A stretch of DNA of 64,000 bases from assembly GCA_030549175.1 (NCBI GenBank), contig JAUKUA010000005.1, forward strand, positions 1,054,001 to 1,118,000, written 5' to 3'. The notes under the pieces were generated by a model that saw only the letters and a list, made by a program, of their open reading frames with translations, did no database searches and was not told the DNA's origin. Below are positions 46,856 through 58,746 of this stretch, in pieces (position 1 is the stretch's first letter; the number at the start of each line of letters is the position of its first letter). The stretch comes from Lasiosphaeris hirsuta. Its lineage: Eukaryota > Ascomycota > Sordariomycetes > Sordariales > Lasiosphaeriaceae. The translations under genes were made by a program, and so were the position numbers.

Positions 46856-49028
46856 ATGTGGAACGACGAAGACAACAATCCCTATGGGGAAACATTTGAG
46901 CGCCGAGACTCATTCGCATCCTCTGCCAATCCATCCTCCCCCATTTCTCGCGACCGTGAGTTCCTGCCCGAACTACGCTGTTATTTTCCCATGAAATCTA
47001 CACGCCCGTCGAGATGTTTGACCTGGCGGGCATGGAGGATATTCCTCTAAATTCTCCCACAAATACTGATGACGAATGGGATATTGTAGATCCCCGCTAC
47101 GATGCGCCCCATACACCCTCCACCACAAGCGATGAGGCACCGCCTGCCAACGCCCGGGAGTTCAGTGACGACGAGACGGACGAGGAATCCGATGCCCACG
47201 CCCACGGCGAGCTTATCCCCCGACGCAAGCCAGGTGGCTACGACAGCCGCGTCGAGCAGATGCTCTACGAGAACCCCGAGCTGCCCATCTTGATCATAGA
47301 CGCAGGAAAAAGCTCAGAGAGCGGTGGGAGATATATTGTCTATACCATCAAGACCGGGGTAATGTCTAGGAACCGACGGGTTGGGTGGTTTGGCTAACTA
47401 ACTGTTTGGTAGGAGCTTATCGTGCGCAGACGGTACTCTGAGTTTGCATCCCTTCGTGAGGCACTGACAAGGCTGCACCCCACCCTTATTATTCCACCGA
47501 TACCTGAAAAGCATTCCATGGCCGACTATGCTGCCAATCCGACCAATGCGAAGCAAGACCAGCAGATCATCGACCTGCGCAAGCGCATGTTAGCTGTCTT
47601 TTTGAACCGTTGCCGTCGCATGGAGCAAGTGCGGACAGACGGTGTTTGGTGGAGGTTTCTGGACCCTAATTCTAGTTGGGTATGCTACAAAATACGTAGA
47701 AGGGCAGGAAAACTGGCTAACCATGTGTAGAACGAGGTCCTGCACTCGCACCCAGTCTCTTCGATACCCAAGTCAATAATGAGAGCACCCCCGCTAGACA
47801 CGGCAAACCCAACCCCTGGGCATCTCTATCTCCCGATTCCGGCCACTTCAGCGCGGCTGAAGACAGGTTCTGGCACAGCGCCGAGAGCCGAGGCTGGAGG
47901 GGCGGGAGCACAAGTCTTTGGACGATTTCCCCCGGAGTCTGCTGCTCTTGACGAACAAGAGCTTGACGCCTACTTTTCAGCCTTTGAGACATCTATTAGG
48001 GATCTAGAAACACTTCTCGCGGGCCCCATGGAAAAAGTGAACAGAAGAACCCTGAGCCACCTATCGTCTCTGGGCCACGATCTCTCGGAACTAGGCGCGA
48101 GATACAACGCTTTTGCGCTCTCAGAACCCGCTCCTTCACTTTCACCAGCGATTGAGAGGGTTGGCCAAGCCGCCGATTCATCCTACATTGCTACGGAAGA
48201 GCTTTCCAGCTCCTTGGGAGCCAGCTTTGCAGAGCCAATGCGGGAGAATGCACAATTCGCCGGCGTTGTCCGAAATGTGCTGCGCTATAGGGTCCTCAAG
48301 CGCGTGCAGCAAGACATGACGACGGATGAGCTGCAAAAGAAGCGGGCTCTATTGGAGGATCTGGAGCGAAGTGAAGCTGAAACCAGGAGACTCGATCAGT
48401 ACCTGAGCAGCAGCCAGCAGATCCAGCCGCCTCGGCGGTCGATGAGCGTAAGAGAGATGCCAGCACAGCACCGCAGGGATGGAAGTGGCGAAGACACGGC
48501 ATCCATTGACTCAGATTTCCCACCTACCCACGGTGACTTCTCATCAGCGCCATCCGCTAAGATCGGTGCGCCGGAGTGGGCAGCGGGTGGTGGGAGCCCG
48601 ACCCACAGAAAAGTGCCGAGCGGCAACTCAATCACGAACAAGATCTTTGGGCCGATCCGGCATGCTGTGCAAGGTGTCGTGGACGTGGACCCAGAGAGGA
48701 CCCGCCGTGACACTATCAGCAAGACAAGGGAGTCGATTGAGCAGCTAGAGCAGGCTCAGGTGGCGTCGGCGCAGGATGTCAAAGATGCGAGTGCAAGCGT
48801 GCTGAAGGACTTGAAGCGATTTCAGCGGGAGAAGGAGGATGATCTTAAGCGGTATATGGTAAGTTTCATTTTGCCGCAGAATCTTCTTGTTTGGGGGGTA
48901 TGGTGGGTTTTGGTGCTAACACTTTGTAACAGCTTGCGTATGCCAAGAGCCAGATCGAGTGGGCCAAGAAGAACAAGGAGACGTGGGAGGAGGCGAGGGC
49001 CGAGGTGGAAAAGATTGATGAGTCGTAG
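46856..49028 (+). CDS. snx41: Sorting nexin Snx41-like (PX-BAR)
   Basis: Exon 1 starts at 46856 (MWNDEDNNPYG, typical of Snx41). Clear later exons are: one ending 47358, then 47413-47679, 47731-48858 and 48933-49028. A PX domain spans the exon-2/3 boundary (ILIIDAGK, then VRRRYSEF and the Pro-rich PPIPEKHS loop that contacts PI3P). A BAR-like helical region fills the rest, ending in a coiled coil. The protein is expected on endosomes, acting in retrieval of cargo and selective autophagy with Atg20/Snx4. The exon-1/exon-2 junction is uncertain: donor GTGAGT at 46956 is phase 1, and the only in-frame canonical acceptor found is at 47087-47089 (134-bp intron, 619 aa). This would skip protein-like sequence at 46990-47089. 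Confidence 0.88.
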
Positions 49029-49923
49029 ATGACAGTCTAATACCCCGCCATTACTTGGCTTCCAAGCAGAGAGGATTAATGACGCATTGGCTTTCAGGGG
49101 TTGGAAGGAAGTCGTCCCAGGGGCAGTCCGTTCAGAGACTCGAGATGTATTGTAGATGCTGGGGAATAGGCACCGAGTAGAGAACCCCAAGAGCGGTCTA
49201 GCTCGGGGGATCGGAACATGGTGAATGAAACCCATATAGCGGTTCTGATGGTTTTTGCTTCGGTCCAGGTGATGATAGGTACAGAGCAATACCGGGATGA
49301 ATTAAACAACCAATAACCCTGGCAGATCAGACATCTATCTGGCTTCCCCAACCAGACTGTACTGAGTTCATCATACCTGGTGCGACCCCCATAGGCATAT
49401 TTAAGCTAGATCGTTAATATGGAACTCAGCGGCTTCACAAATGGGCTGTTCTCGCTAACAGCAAGAAAAAAAGACGGGCTGACATTCACCGAGAAAAAAT
49501 GCCCTAATGTCAATTATGGGAAAGGCCTTTTAAAATACGAAATAATGTGCCTTTCAAAAAATGCGACGAAGGCCTTATTATAGACCAAAATTATCTCAAA
49601 TATTGCCAGAAATGCCTATGTTTAGTATTCCGAAACCCGCATCTCAAGCGAGGAAGGACGTCTTTGTCAAACCTTGTGCAGCAGGATATTTATTACCTGG
49701 TTACAACGATCTGCCAAGAGTGGATAGCCAAACGAGGCTGGTAGGCACGGCAGGGAGTCCCTGGACACCAAAGTAGCTTACCCCTGGCCGTTGGTGGCCT
49801 ATCGATAAGATCGACCAAGTGAACTTGAAAGCTACGAAACCATCCCGTCCGCGGGACAGAACTTCAACTCTTCCACCATTGACCGTAAGGCACTTCCCTA
49901 AACCCAACCGGGCAGCCACAACC
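49029..49923. other. Intergenic region, AT-rich with a possible repeat relic
   Basis: 895 bp between snx41 and ceg1. The segment 49480-49640 is markedly AT-rich and contains repeated AAGGCC-type words; part resembles 51640-51692 beyond ceg1. No CDS is supported. Confidence 0.5.
49518..49544 (+). repeat. Diverged short repeat, copy 1
   Basis: A 27-bp unit begins GGGAAAGGC and continues TAAAATAC then AAATA after a 4-base variable part. It matches copy 2 at 51666-51692 at about 22 of 27 positions. Confidence 0.4.
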
Positions 49924-51172
49924 ATGGATCCAAACGCACGTCCCATCGTGGACATCACTGTCCCCGGCGTCAAAGCCGAAATGCCACTACTGAGGGCCCT
50001 GCGCGAGGAGGTCGCAAGGCTTCTCAATCGCGGCCAGTACAATTTCCCCGGTGCGCAACCCGTGAGCTTCGGCCGGCGGCATCTTGAGGAGCTACGAAAG
50101 GAAGAGTGAGCAGTTTTGCGGCGTTCCCCCCTTCACCCTACGTGTTTGCGCGCCCATGCTAACCACCAACTGCGCTAGCTACTACGTCTGCGAAAAGTCG
50201 GACGGTATCCGCTATCTCCTCTACCTGACCGCTAATAATGACGGGTCCGAGGTGGCCTATTTGATCGACCGCAAGAACGACTACTGGTGGATCCACCAGC
50301 GCAACCTACACTTCCCGCTCCAGGGGAACCCCGAGGCCTTCCACACCGACACGCTGATTGACGGGGAGCTGGTCATGGACACGATGCCGGACGGAACTAA
50401 GGAGCCGAAGTTCCTCGTCTTTGACCTGCTTGCGCTTGACGGCAAGGCCGACCTGCTGTCCAAGCCGCTCGACAAACGTCTGGGTTATTTTCGCGAACTT
50501 GTCATGAAGCCGTATAAGCGCCTGTTTCAGGAGTACCCGGGCGAGCTCAAATTCCAGGCCTTCCAGATCGAGATGAAGGAAATGCAGTACTCGTACGGCA
50601 TCGAGATGATGTTCCGCGAGGTGCTGCCAAGTCTCAAGCACCAAAACGACGGCCTCATATTCACCTGCCGCACGAGCCCGTACCAATTCGGCACAGACCA
50701 GCACATCCTCAAGTGGAAAGCGCCCCACGACAATACCATCGACTTCCGCGTGCGCTTCAACTTCCCTCTGGTCAACCCAGCCCCCGAGGAGCGTGCCGAG
50801 GGTCAGACGGAGCCCTTCACCGACTACGACAGCAAGCCCGAGGCGAGTTTGTTGATCTTCACAGGCCACGACAAGGGGGAGCCGGGGTACCAGACCTTCC
50901 GCGACCCGCTGTACCTCGCCGATGACGAGTGGGAGCGCCTCAAGGCGCTCGGTGACCCCCTGCAGGACCGCGTCGTCGAGTGCTGCCTCGACGACCAGGG
51001 CCGCTGGCGGCTGTACCGGTTCCGCGACGACAAGAATGAGGCGAATCACATCTCTACGGTCAATAGCGTGATGCAGAGCATTCGTGATGCCGTGTCAGAG
51101 CAAGATTTGCTCGGCGCGGCCAAGGGCATCAAGGATGGGTGGAAGTTGAGGCAGACGGCGCAGGGGCATTGA
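49924..51172 (+). CDS. ceg1: mRNA capping enzyme, GTP:RNA guanylyltransferase subunit
   Basis: Exons 49924-50105 and 50179-51172; one 73-bp intron; 391 aa. The motif EKSDGIRY carries the catalytic Lys67 that forms the enzyme-GMP intermediate (motif I, KxDG). Further nucleotidyltransferase motifs follow: LIDGELV (III), FLVFDLLALDG (IIIa), DGLIFTCR (IV) and LKWKAP (V). A C-terminal OB-fold domain ends with RVVECCLDDQGRWRLYRFRDDK (broken here at 20 for reading: RVVECCLDD, then WRLYRFRDDK), the usual end motif. The enzyme transfers GMP to the diphosphate 5' end of nascent mRNA in the nucleus, with a separate Cet1-type triphosphatase in fungi. The intron interrupts the DYYVCEK segment just before the active site. 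Confidence 0.96.
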
Positions 51173-52174
51173 GTTGGGGTGTGGGATGGGAAGGGAGGAC
51201 TGGAATCATATCGGTATACCCCCAGCGCAAACATGTGCTACTTTGAGACTTTGTATTTCTTAGGCGTTCTTGTCTCGGGAGGGGAGGCTGTTTTGCTATC
51301 GTGTGGCGCTGCTATTCGGAGTTTTATGGGGTTGGACTTGATGGGGGCAACATGATTACGATTGGGTTAGTAAAAGGATAAGCAGTTGTGGGGATACCGA
51401 AACCTATATGGCAGCGCGTTGTATTAGTTAACTGTCCAAGTAGATAAAGTGTGTTTTTCAGCTTTTCAAGACCGAAGGGGAGTGCCGAAAGTCCACAGGA
51501 TAGCACCCGGGACACAATCAACAACATCACCGCTCCCTACGAGGGCGGTTTTGACAGCATCGAACAGGCGCGATGCTCCCACCAAAAGGGGCACAGAAGC
51601 CTCGGTAAAGCCTCTACAGCATGAAAAAAGGCATCTTCGACGTTTCATAAGGCCTTTCTAGGACGGGGAAAGGCTCGATAAAATACCAAATATACCTTGG
51701 TGAATACGAAATATGCTGTTTTGGCTGCTCAAAACAGGGCTTCGATATTTCCCTTGGGCGTTTGAGGGGAGGTCACACATTGTTACGAGAGCAGTAAGTA
51801 GGCCCGAAGTGAAAGAGTGAATTTGTTATCTATCTCATCCCATTACACCCACCTCGAGCAGAAAAAGAACTCCAGAAGACACAGAGCGAGATAGCAACCA
51901 GACACACAGACAGATCCCGCTTTTTATTTTCCATTCTCAGTTTCATCATGAGATTCATTACCAGTAGACTCAGCCGGCATCCCAAAGGCAACACCGGTCG
52001 CCACGAAAACAAAAGAAATCCCATCAACTCACTCCCATTACTCATCAACAATACCACATATCCTCTTGTTGGCTGACCCTTTGCTGTCAAATCTTCCTTT
52101 GGTTACTCACATTCGGCGTGATGCCGTATGCTGGAAAGAAAAAAGACGGCCACAGGTAGCAGTCAGCGGTGATG
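51173..52174. other. Convergent intergenic region
   Basis: 1.0 kb between the stops of ceg1 (plus) and the membrane-protein gene (minus). It contains the second copy of a short diverged repeat and AT-rich sequence at 51650-51720. No gene is seen. Confidence 0.5.
51666..51692 (+). repeat. Diverged short repeat, copy 2
   Basis: Same unit as 49518-49544, same orientation, with a different 4-base centre. An ATAAGGCCTT word lies just upstream, and a similar GAAGGCCTTA word lies just downstream of copy 1. Confidence 0.4.
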
Positions 52175-53570
52175 TTAGATGGAGCCCGTGATGAACGGCA
52201 CAACGACGGCCATGACAACGCAGTAGAAGACGCTATTGCCACCGCTCTTCTGCGTCTGTTTGGACGTAGGAGAGTCGGCGCCTGCGGTGCTCACGCTCTG
52301 GAGGGGCGTGGCGGTCGGCAGCATGTAGGTGGCGTTGGTCGACATGTGGGTTGTCCACACGCCCGAGGCGGCGGTGCCGGCGGTGCCAGCAGCAGTGCCG
52401 AACAAGGAAGGCGCATTGGTTGACACGGGGTCGACCTCCATTGTGGAGGACTCCATCGGCATGGTGGAGTTGAACGAGTACGGCGGGTAGGCGGTGGTAC
52501 CCGACAGAGTGGACTGCGCCGGGGTGCTGTCGGAGGCGGTGGCGGCCATCGAAGAGAATGGTCCGGGACGACCCGACAGGCTGTCACTGACGCCCGAGAA
52601 GAAGGTGTTGGAATCGGTCATGCTGTTGCTGATACCCGAAAAGAACGTGTTGGAACCGCTGAAGCTGATGTACTTAGTGACGGTCACAGTGGCGGTCGGG
52701 CCACAAGCCTCCGAGACCGAGTAAGCGCCACTCTCGGTGGTAACCGCGGTCTCAGTAGCGGTGACAAAGCTGGTACGAACAACAGAGGACGCTGTGGTGG
52801 ACGTTGTCATGGTGACATAGCTGAGAGACAAATGTTAGTTTGATGCCAACGGATTGATTGATTGTGAGATTGAGACTTACTCATCGTCCGACGAGGTCAA
52901 GGGAGACGAGGACAGACCAGAGAAGATACTCGAGTCGGCAGCGCCAGAAGTGAAGGCCATAGACGGGGTAGGCAGAGACGAATTACCGAAGTTGACGACA
53001 ACAGCACGGGGAACCACGGCAGCAGAAGTCATGTCGTGAGTCAAATCAGTGACATCCTTGGCAAGGGATCCAATGCTCTTAGTCACTGCACGGGGAGCCG
53101 TGTTAGCACAGGTTGAGGCCAATGAAGTATCCAGAAAGAGACATGGGCGGGAAATACTTACACTCGATAGTGCTGACCACAACCAGCGTAAAGGCAGCGA
53201 CAAGAATGAGAAACAGCAGGGCAATGTAGATATATCTCTGCTGGCGGGTGAAGTTCTGCTCCTCATTCTCCGAGGCAGTCGGTTGAGTGGCGATATGGCT
53301 ACTCTCATGACCATCATGGTCCGAGTCATCGGGGTCATCGTTGCCCGGAGCCTCAGCGGTATCGGGGACCGAAGCGCGATCAGAGTCGCGATCGCTGCCC
53401 GAGTCGTGACCATTAACACCGTTAACAAGCGGCGCGTGACCGTTGACGCCCACATGATTGGTCATGATGGGTGTGTTCTCATTGACAGGCAGGCTGTCGC
53501 CGAGAGGCTTGTTATCACCGACAGGCTTGTTGTCGCTGAACGCGGGCATAGTCTTTGAAAACCCCAACAT
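52175..53570 (-). CDS. Ser/Thr-rich membrane protein with internal FSG repeats and hydrophobic C-terminus
   Basis: Exons 53570-53162, 53085-52881, 52820-52175; introns of 76 and 60 bp; 419 aa. Residues 1-110 are hydrophilic and acidic (Asp/Ser-rich) with DNKPVGDNKPLGD repeats. Arg-Gln-Gln-Arg precedes one strong transmembrane helix (about 113-136), predicting a cytosolic N-terminus. The following ~260 residues are Ser/Thr-rich and probably O-glycosylated. They contain three copies of an FSG(L/I/V)S-S motif (IFSGLSSS, TFFSGISNS, TFFSGVSDS). The last 18 residues are hydrophobic and preceded by a small-residue SGGN stretch, like a GPI-attachment signal. I do not recognise the family. A wall-stress sensor-like or adhesin-like surface role is a guess from composition only. 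Confidence 0.8.
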
Positions 53571-55491
53571 TGTGGCTTCTTTGATGTTGAACGAGCGACT
53601 GTGATGCTGAGTGTTAAAGAGATTGAAGACAAGTAGATAGATGGGTGTGAGATGGAGGTGGCAGAAAACAGGAGGGTGGGAAGTGGGGAGAAGTGGGAAG
53701 GAAGTTGGGAGTTGGATGGGAGGCAGAGGGAGAGAGACTATTCTGATTTTGATTTTTTTTTGAAGTGGTATTTGGCACGCCAAATCCACGGCAGGCACGA
53801 CTATGTGTGTCTGTCCAGCCTGGAGTATGGGGAGGCAGGGGGGTGACAGGATTCTGGTTGAGGACCTGGGGGCTGGCTCTTGGGTCGAAGGACATCGCGG
53901 ACGCGCCTCGACGCCTTGCCCACATCGCGGGGTAGGAGTCCTTGGGATCGTGCTGATATATAACCACAATAAGGAAACAAGAGGCAGATCATAGCTTACC
54001 AGAGATGTGATAGTTCAATATCGAAAGATAGTGGGCTGGCGGTGTTGACCTTGTGACAAGTGTGTGCAGTCGATGAGGGAATGACAAAGCTGGCAGAAGA
54101 ACGTCAGGGAGAGGCGGTTGATGAGTTTTTTTGTGTGAAAGAGGGTAGAGAAAAGATCAGGTTGGGAAGAGAAGTGGGCGGTTGCTTCGGAGGGTTGGGT
54201 GGCCGTGTGCTTGTTCAGGGGGTCAACCTGAATTTTTGCACACCAGACGATAATCCAGACTAGGAAAGAGCGAGATGGCCAGACGCGTCCCACCAGGCAT
54301 GCAGATTCATCTCGGTTTTCCACGGTCCTGCCGTAGATACTGTATCAATGGGCCAGCCTAGGAGACCGCCCATTTCCTGTGCTTGGGGCTTGGGGCTCGG
54401 ATCATAGCAGCAAATAAGAGTACAACAGAGGAGATCCCAGACAACTACGGTTGAGGATGACACTTGGGGATACCTTATATTCCTAGCCCTCTTCATGTGG
54501 CCTCGGCTTCCTGACCACACTAGGACAACGAATGCTAAAGTGGGTATATTGCAGATAACTGGTACTTGGCAACGCTTAAAGGCACACTTGTAGATCTCAG
54601 TCACACAACATCAATGAGTATTTTAATGTTCACTTGAAGCGTCAGACAAGCAATGCTCCTCTTGGGGGGTCCATATACGCGCCACAACAAGGTTTATCAC
54701 CAGTGCTGCAGCCTTGCATTCTGGACCCGAGAGGTCCAGGGGGGTATCGTGCCTGCCCACACCTGCCCCTTGATGGCATGCGGCATTGTCCATCACTTTC
54801 CAGCTACGAATCATGGATCTCCTCTTGAATTAGGGCCTGTACCCGAAATTCTGGCAATGATTCGGGTAGGCTGCTGCTTTGTGTGTCTTGTGAGTCCAGA
54901 ATTATGACTATAGTACACAGTAAGATGGCAACTATTGATAATAACCACATAGATATTTGGGAAAGGAGTTTCTCGTTGGCAGGCCAATACATTTACATGG
55001 CGTTATGGAGCCTGGTAACACATCTCCAAAGGCCAGAGATGTTCATGTTGTTGCATTACCAGTGCTGCTAGCCCTAACTCATTTTTATGGCAATACTCAC
55101 TATCACGTATGATCTGGGCTTATGACCGCGCACTGTTTTTTTTTGACACGGTGACCAGTCTCAATCGCCCCTTCCCAAATATTGAAAGGGGCCAGGATTT
55201 CAGCTTCTGCCATGCATTGAATCCCTGAAACCAACAGATGGAGATGATTGGCCAGACACTGGTCTAGCCTGTCACCTAATTGTAGCATGTGGACAGAAAG
55301 ATCAACGCCTCATCCGCAACAATCGTGATATGAACTGCTTCGTGCCCAGCCGACCTCCATCCCGTGTAGGTAAATTTGAATCCGATCTGTCGCTTCAGCT
55401 TCCCGCTGTGATAGAGACGCGCCCTGTAATTCAAGAAGACTTCGGACGGTTTAGCGAGGCTCTGCTAGTGCTTCCAACTCTGCATTTGGTC
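53571..55491. other. Divergent intergenic region
   Basis: 1.9 kb between the membrane-protein gene and the NLR-type gene. Purine-rich sequence at 53650-53760 is probably the membrane-protein leader. The frame of the NLR gene is open back to an ATG at 55330, an alternative start. No other gene is supported. Confidence 0.5.
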
Positions 55492-58400
55492 ATGACGACG
55501 GACCAAGAAGCAGTTGAGCCCCAAACACCCCCCAGTCGGCCACCTCTTGAAGTGCTGTACCCTGAATCAAAGGACAGGAGTACCGAAACGTATATTGAGT
55601 GAGTCCCAGTTGCCTCTCCTCGACCCAAAGGCTCTACCTATTGACAATGGCATCACAGCATCATTGCTGTCCATGGCCTTGGATCTAGCGTCGACTGGTC
55701 GTGGACATGGAGGGACAAGTCCGGCCAAAGCCCCCCTGTCCACTGGCTAAAAGACCTGTTGCCTGCCATCGTGCCCAAAGCGAGAATCATAGTGTACAAC
55801 TACGACTCAAAATGGCACTCCAACGCCCCCAAAGTCCGCCTCCAGCTCTGCGCCGAAGACTTGGTTCAAAGTGTTTTCGCTTTCTGTGGCGGAAGAGTCC
55901 ACCGTCCAGTCATCTTCATCGGCCACAGCCTTGGTGGTCTCGTCATCCAACATGGGCTGGTACACGCCCATAATACAGCCGCCTACAGCGAACTGTCAAG
56001 GCGTACCGTGGGCTTCCTTGCCCTTGGCTCGCCCTTCCTCGGCTCCAAGATGCACACCTTTGCCAACAAGGCCGCCCAGCTGATGTCGCTGTCTGGTTCC
56101 CACCGAGGCATCATCGATGAGCTTGAACTCAACAACCCAACGCTCGTGAGCAAAATCGACGAGTTTTGCCAGCTCCCAGATATGCCAGGTGTCACACGCT
56201 GCTTCTTTGAGCTGTATGAGACGGATTACGGGAGGCGCTTTCGGGTCCCTGGCTTGGTTAGTGGCATGGTAAGCACTCTAGGGGGTTGTCGGAAGAGCTC
56301 TAGGTTATGTTTACTAACATCTTTTGATTTAGGTTGTGTCAGAGTGTGTACTACTGCTTCTCCAAATTCCTCTATGGGCTGCCGTGAATGCCATCACCAG
56401 CAAAGAAACCTAGGCATTGTTTTGATTCTCTCCTTGACCCCTGGTAACACAGACTTGGAAACTGACCAGCTTCTTAACAGGGATTCCGCGTGCATTCCCG
56501 GATGTGAGAGGTTTCCACTTCAGACTGACCACTTGAAGTTGAACAAATACTCGGGGCCAAACGACCGTTCCTTTCTGAGCGTCTCGGAGCAAATTCGCAA
56601 GCTATATGCAAATTCGAAGGCCGTGCTCCAGCAGAGGAACACGCTCAAGTCCTTGTGGTCACTGAAATCCGAAGGCGCCGGAATTACACAGGTTCCACAG
56701 GAGGGGCCGCATTGGATGGTTCCGTTTGGTAGAAACGAAGGCTTTGTAGGACGAAAGGCCGTCATTGAACAGCTTCTCGAAATGGCTAGCCCGGACGCAA
56801 ACACCGACAACTGCCAACGGACTGCTATCGAGGGGCTCGGGGGTGTTGGCAAGACTCACATTGCTCTCGAGACTGCCTTCCAAATTCGCGATCGCTACCC
56901 GGATTGCTCTATCTTCTGGGTCCCAGCTGTGGATGTCGCCGGCTTTGAGAACGCATACCGCGATATTGGCCGACGGCTTGGGATCGAGGGGATAGACGAA
57001 GGCAGACCGGATATTACGGAGCTCGTCAGGGATGAGCTGAGTCGCGAAGGTGCAAACATGAAGTGGCTCTTGATCATCGATAATGCCGATGACACAGAGT
57101 TGCTATTCGGAAACACCAAGCACATACCGTTATCAGAGTACCTCCCATTCAACAAAAGTGGCTCTATCCTGTTCACGACTAGGAATCACGAGGCGGCCGT
57201 GAAGCTGGGGATTCCGGAGAAAAGCATCATCAAAACCACGGGCCTAAGCAGCCCTGAAGCTCTCGAGATGTTGCAGATGAGCTTGGACGAAGACCAGATA
57301 CGCGACACAGAAGGCACCACAAACCTCCTGAACTTCCTTACAAACCTACCTCTTGCCATCAAACAGGCGTCTGCCTTCATGGCCACGACGAGAATAACGA
57401 CGGCCAGATACCTTGATATGTGTCAACAGAGCGATAAGAGCACTATCAAGATGCTGAGTAAAGACTTTAAAGATTTGGGCCGTTATAAGGGTACAAAGAA
57501 CCCCATTGCTGCCACCTGGTTAATTTCATTCGATATCATCACACGAGATCATCCACTCGCGTCACAGTATCTGCAATTTCTTTCTTTTTTGGGCGAGAAA
57601 GACATTCCCGCGGCTCTATTGCCGCCCGCAGAAGATGAGATAGATGCCGAAGAAGCCATTGGTATTCTCAAGGCGTATGCGTTTATTTCCCAGCGGCAGG
57701 AGAGGCAATCGTTCGATATCCACAGACTGGTCCGGCTCGCTATGAGGAACTGGATCGAGGAGAGAGGGGGGCGCGAGGCGTGTGTGACGGGCGTTTTAAA
57801 GCGGCTCGATGTAGCATTTCCGTTCCCAAACGCAGACAACAGGGACATCTGGCTGGTGTGTCTGCCACACGTGCAAGCCGCTCTAGAGTTCCGAGAATTC
57901 GTTACCGACATACCTCTGAAGCGTGGGATTCTATTCAATCTTGCTGTTGCCCAGTCGGATTCTGGTAAATTCAGGGAAGCGGAGCAGTCCTACCAGGAGG
58001 TCTTTAGACTGGAGGAGATATTTCTGGGCAAAGACCACCCGGGGTCAACACACACCGTGCACAATCACGCGACTGTACTCGGCTACCTGGGGAGGTATGA
58101 AGAAGCGGAAGAGCGGCATCGGAAGGCGATTGCGATTTTGATCAAGGAACACGGAAAAGAGCATCACGACACACTACTTGCCATGAACAACCTCGCTGTT
58201 GATCTCTTCAACAGGGGTTGTTATAAGGAATCGGAAGAGCTGAATCGGGAACTGATCGAGCTGGGCGAGCGAGTGCTGGGCAAAGAGGACTCCCTCACGC
58301 TCGACAGCAACAACGGTCTCGGGAACGCACTGGCGCTCCAAGGCAAGGCTGAGGAGGCGGAAGTCATATTTCGGCAGACACTCAAGCTCAGGGAGAAGGT

Positions 58401-58746
58401 GTTGGGCAAGGAGCATTCGGCCACACTCACTTCCCGGAACAACCTGGCGAGTGTGCTGAAGATGCAGAAGAAGTACAAAGAGGCAGAGCAGCTTCAGCGA
58501 CAAACAGTCAAGTTAAAGGAGAAAACTCTTGGTAGAGAACACCCCGACACAATTGGCAGCGTGAGTGTCCTCGCACATGTTCTGGGAGCCCAGGACAAGT
58601 TCAAGGAGGCGGAGCAAATGCATCGGCGGGTTGTCGAACTAATGGACAAGGTGATGGGCCCGGAACACCCTCTCACAATCATCCGGAGGAATGATCTGAA
58701 AAAGCTGCTGTATGATAAGGCGGCGGCGGAGGTTGCTACTGATTAG
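55492..58746 (+). CDS. NLR-type protein: alpha/beta hydrolase (SesB-like) - NB-ARC - TPR
   Basis: Exons 55492-55598, 55659-56268, 56333-56343 (11-bp micro-exon), 56481-58746; 997 aa. Residues about 37-230 form an alpha/beta-hydrolase: AVHGLGS at the oxyanion side and the nucleophile elbow GHSLGG with Ser126. NB-ARC has P-loop GLGGVGKT (Lys367), Walker B LLIIDNADD (about 439-447), FTTRN (sensor 1) and LPLAI. A winged-helix-like part contains IHRLVRLAM. Six 42-residue TPRs (about 725-985) each end in a G(K/R/P)E-type motif such as LGKEH, kinesin-light-chain style. This is the architecture of fungal NOD-like receptors with a SesB-type lipase effector, linked in other fungi to self/non-self recognition and regulated cell death. 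The ligand is unknown. An in-frame ATG at 55330 would add 54 residues. Confidence 0.88.
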
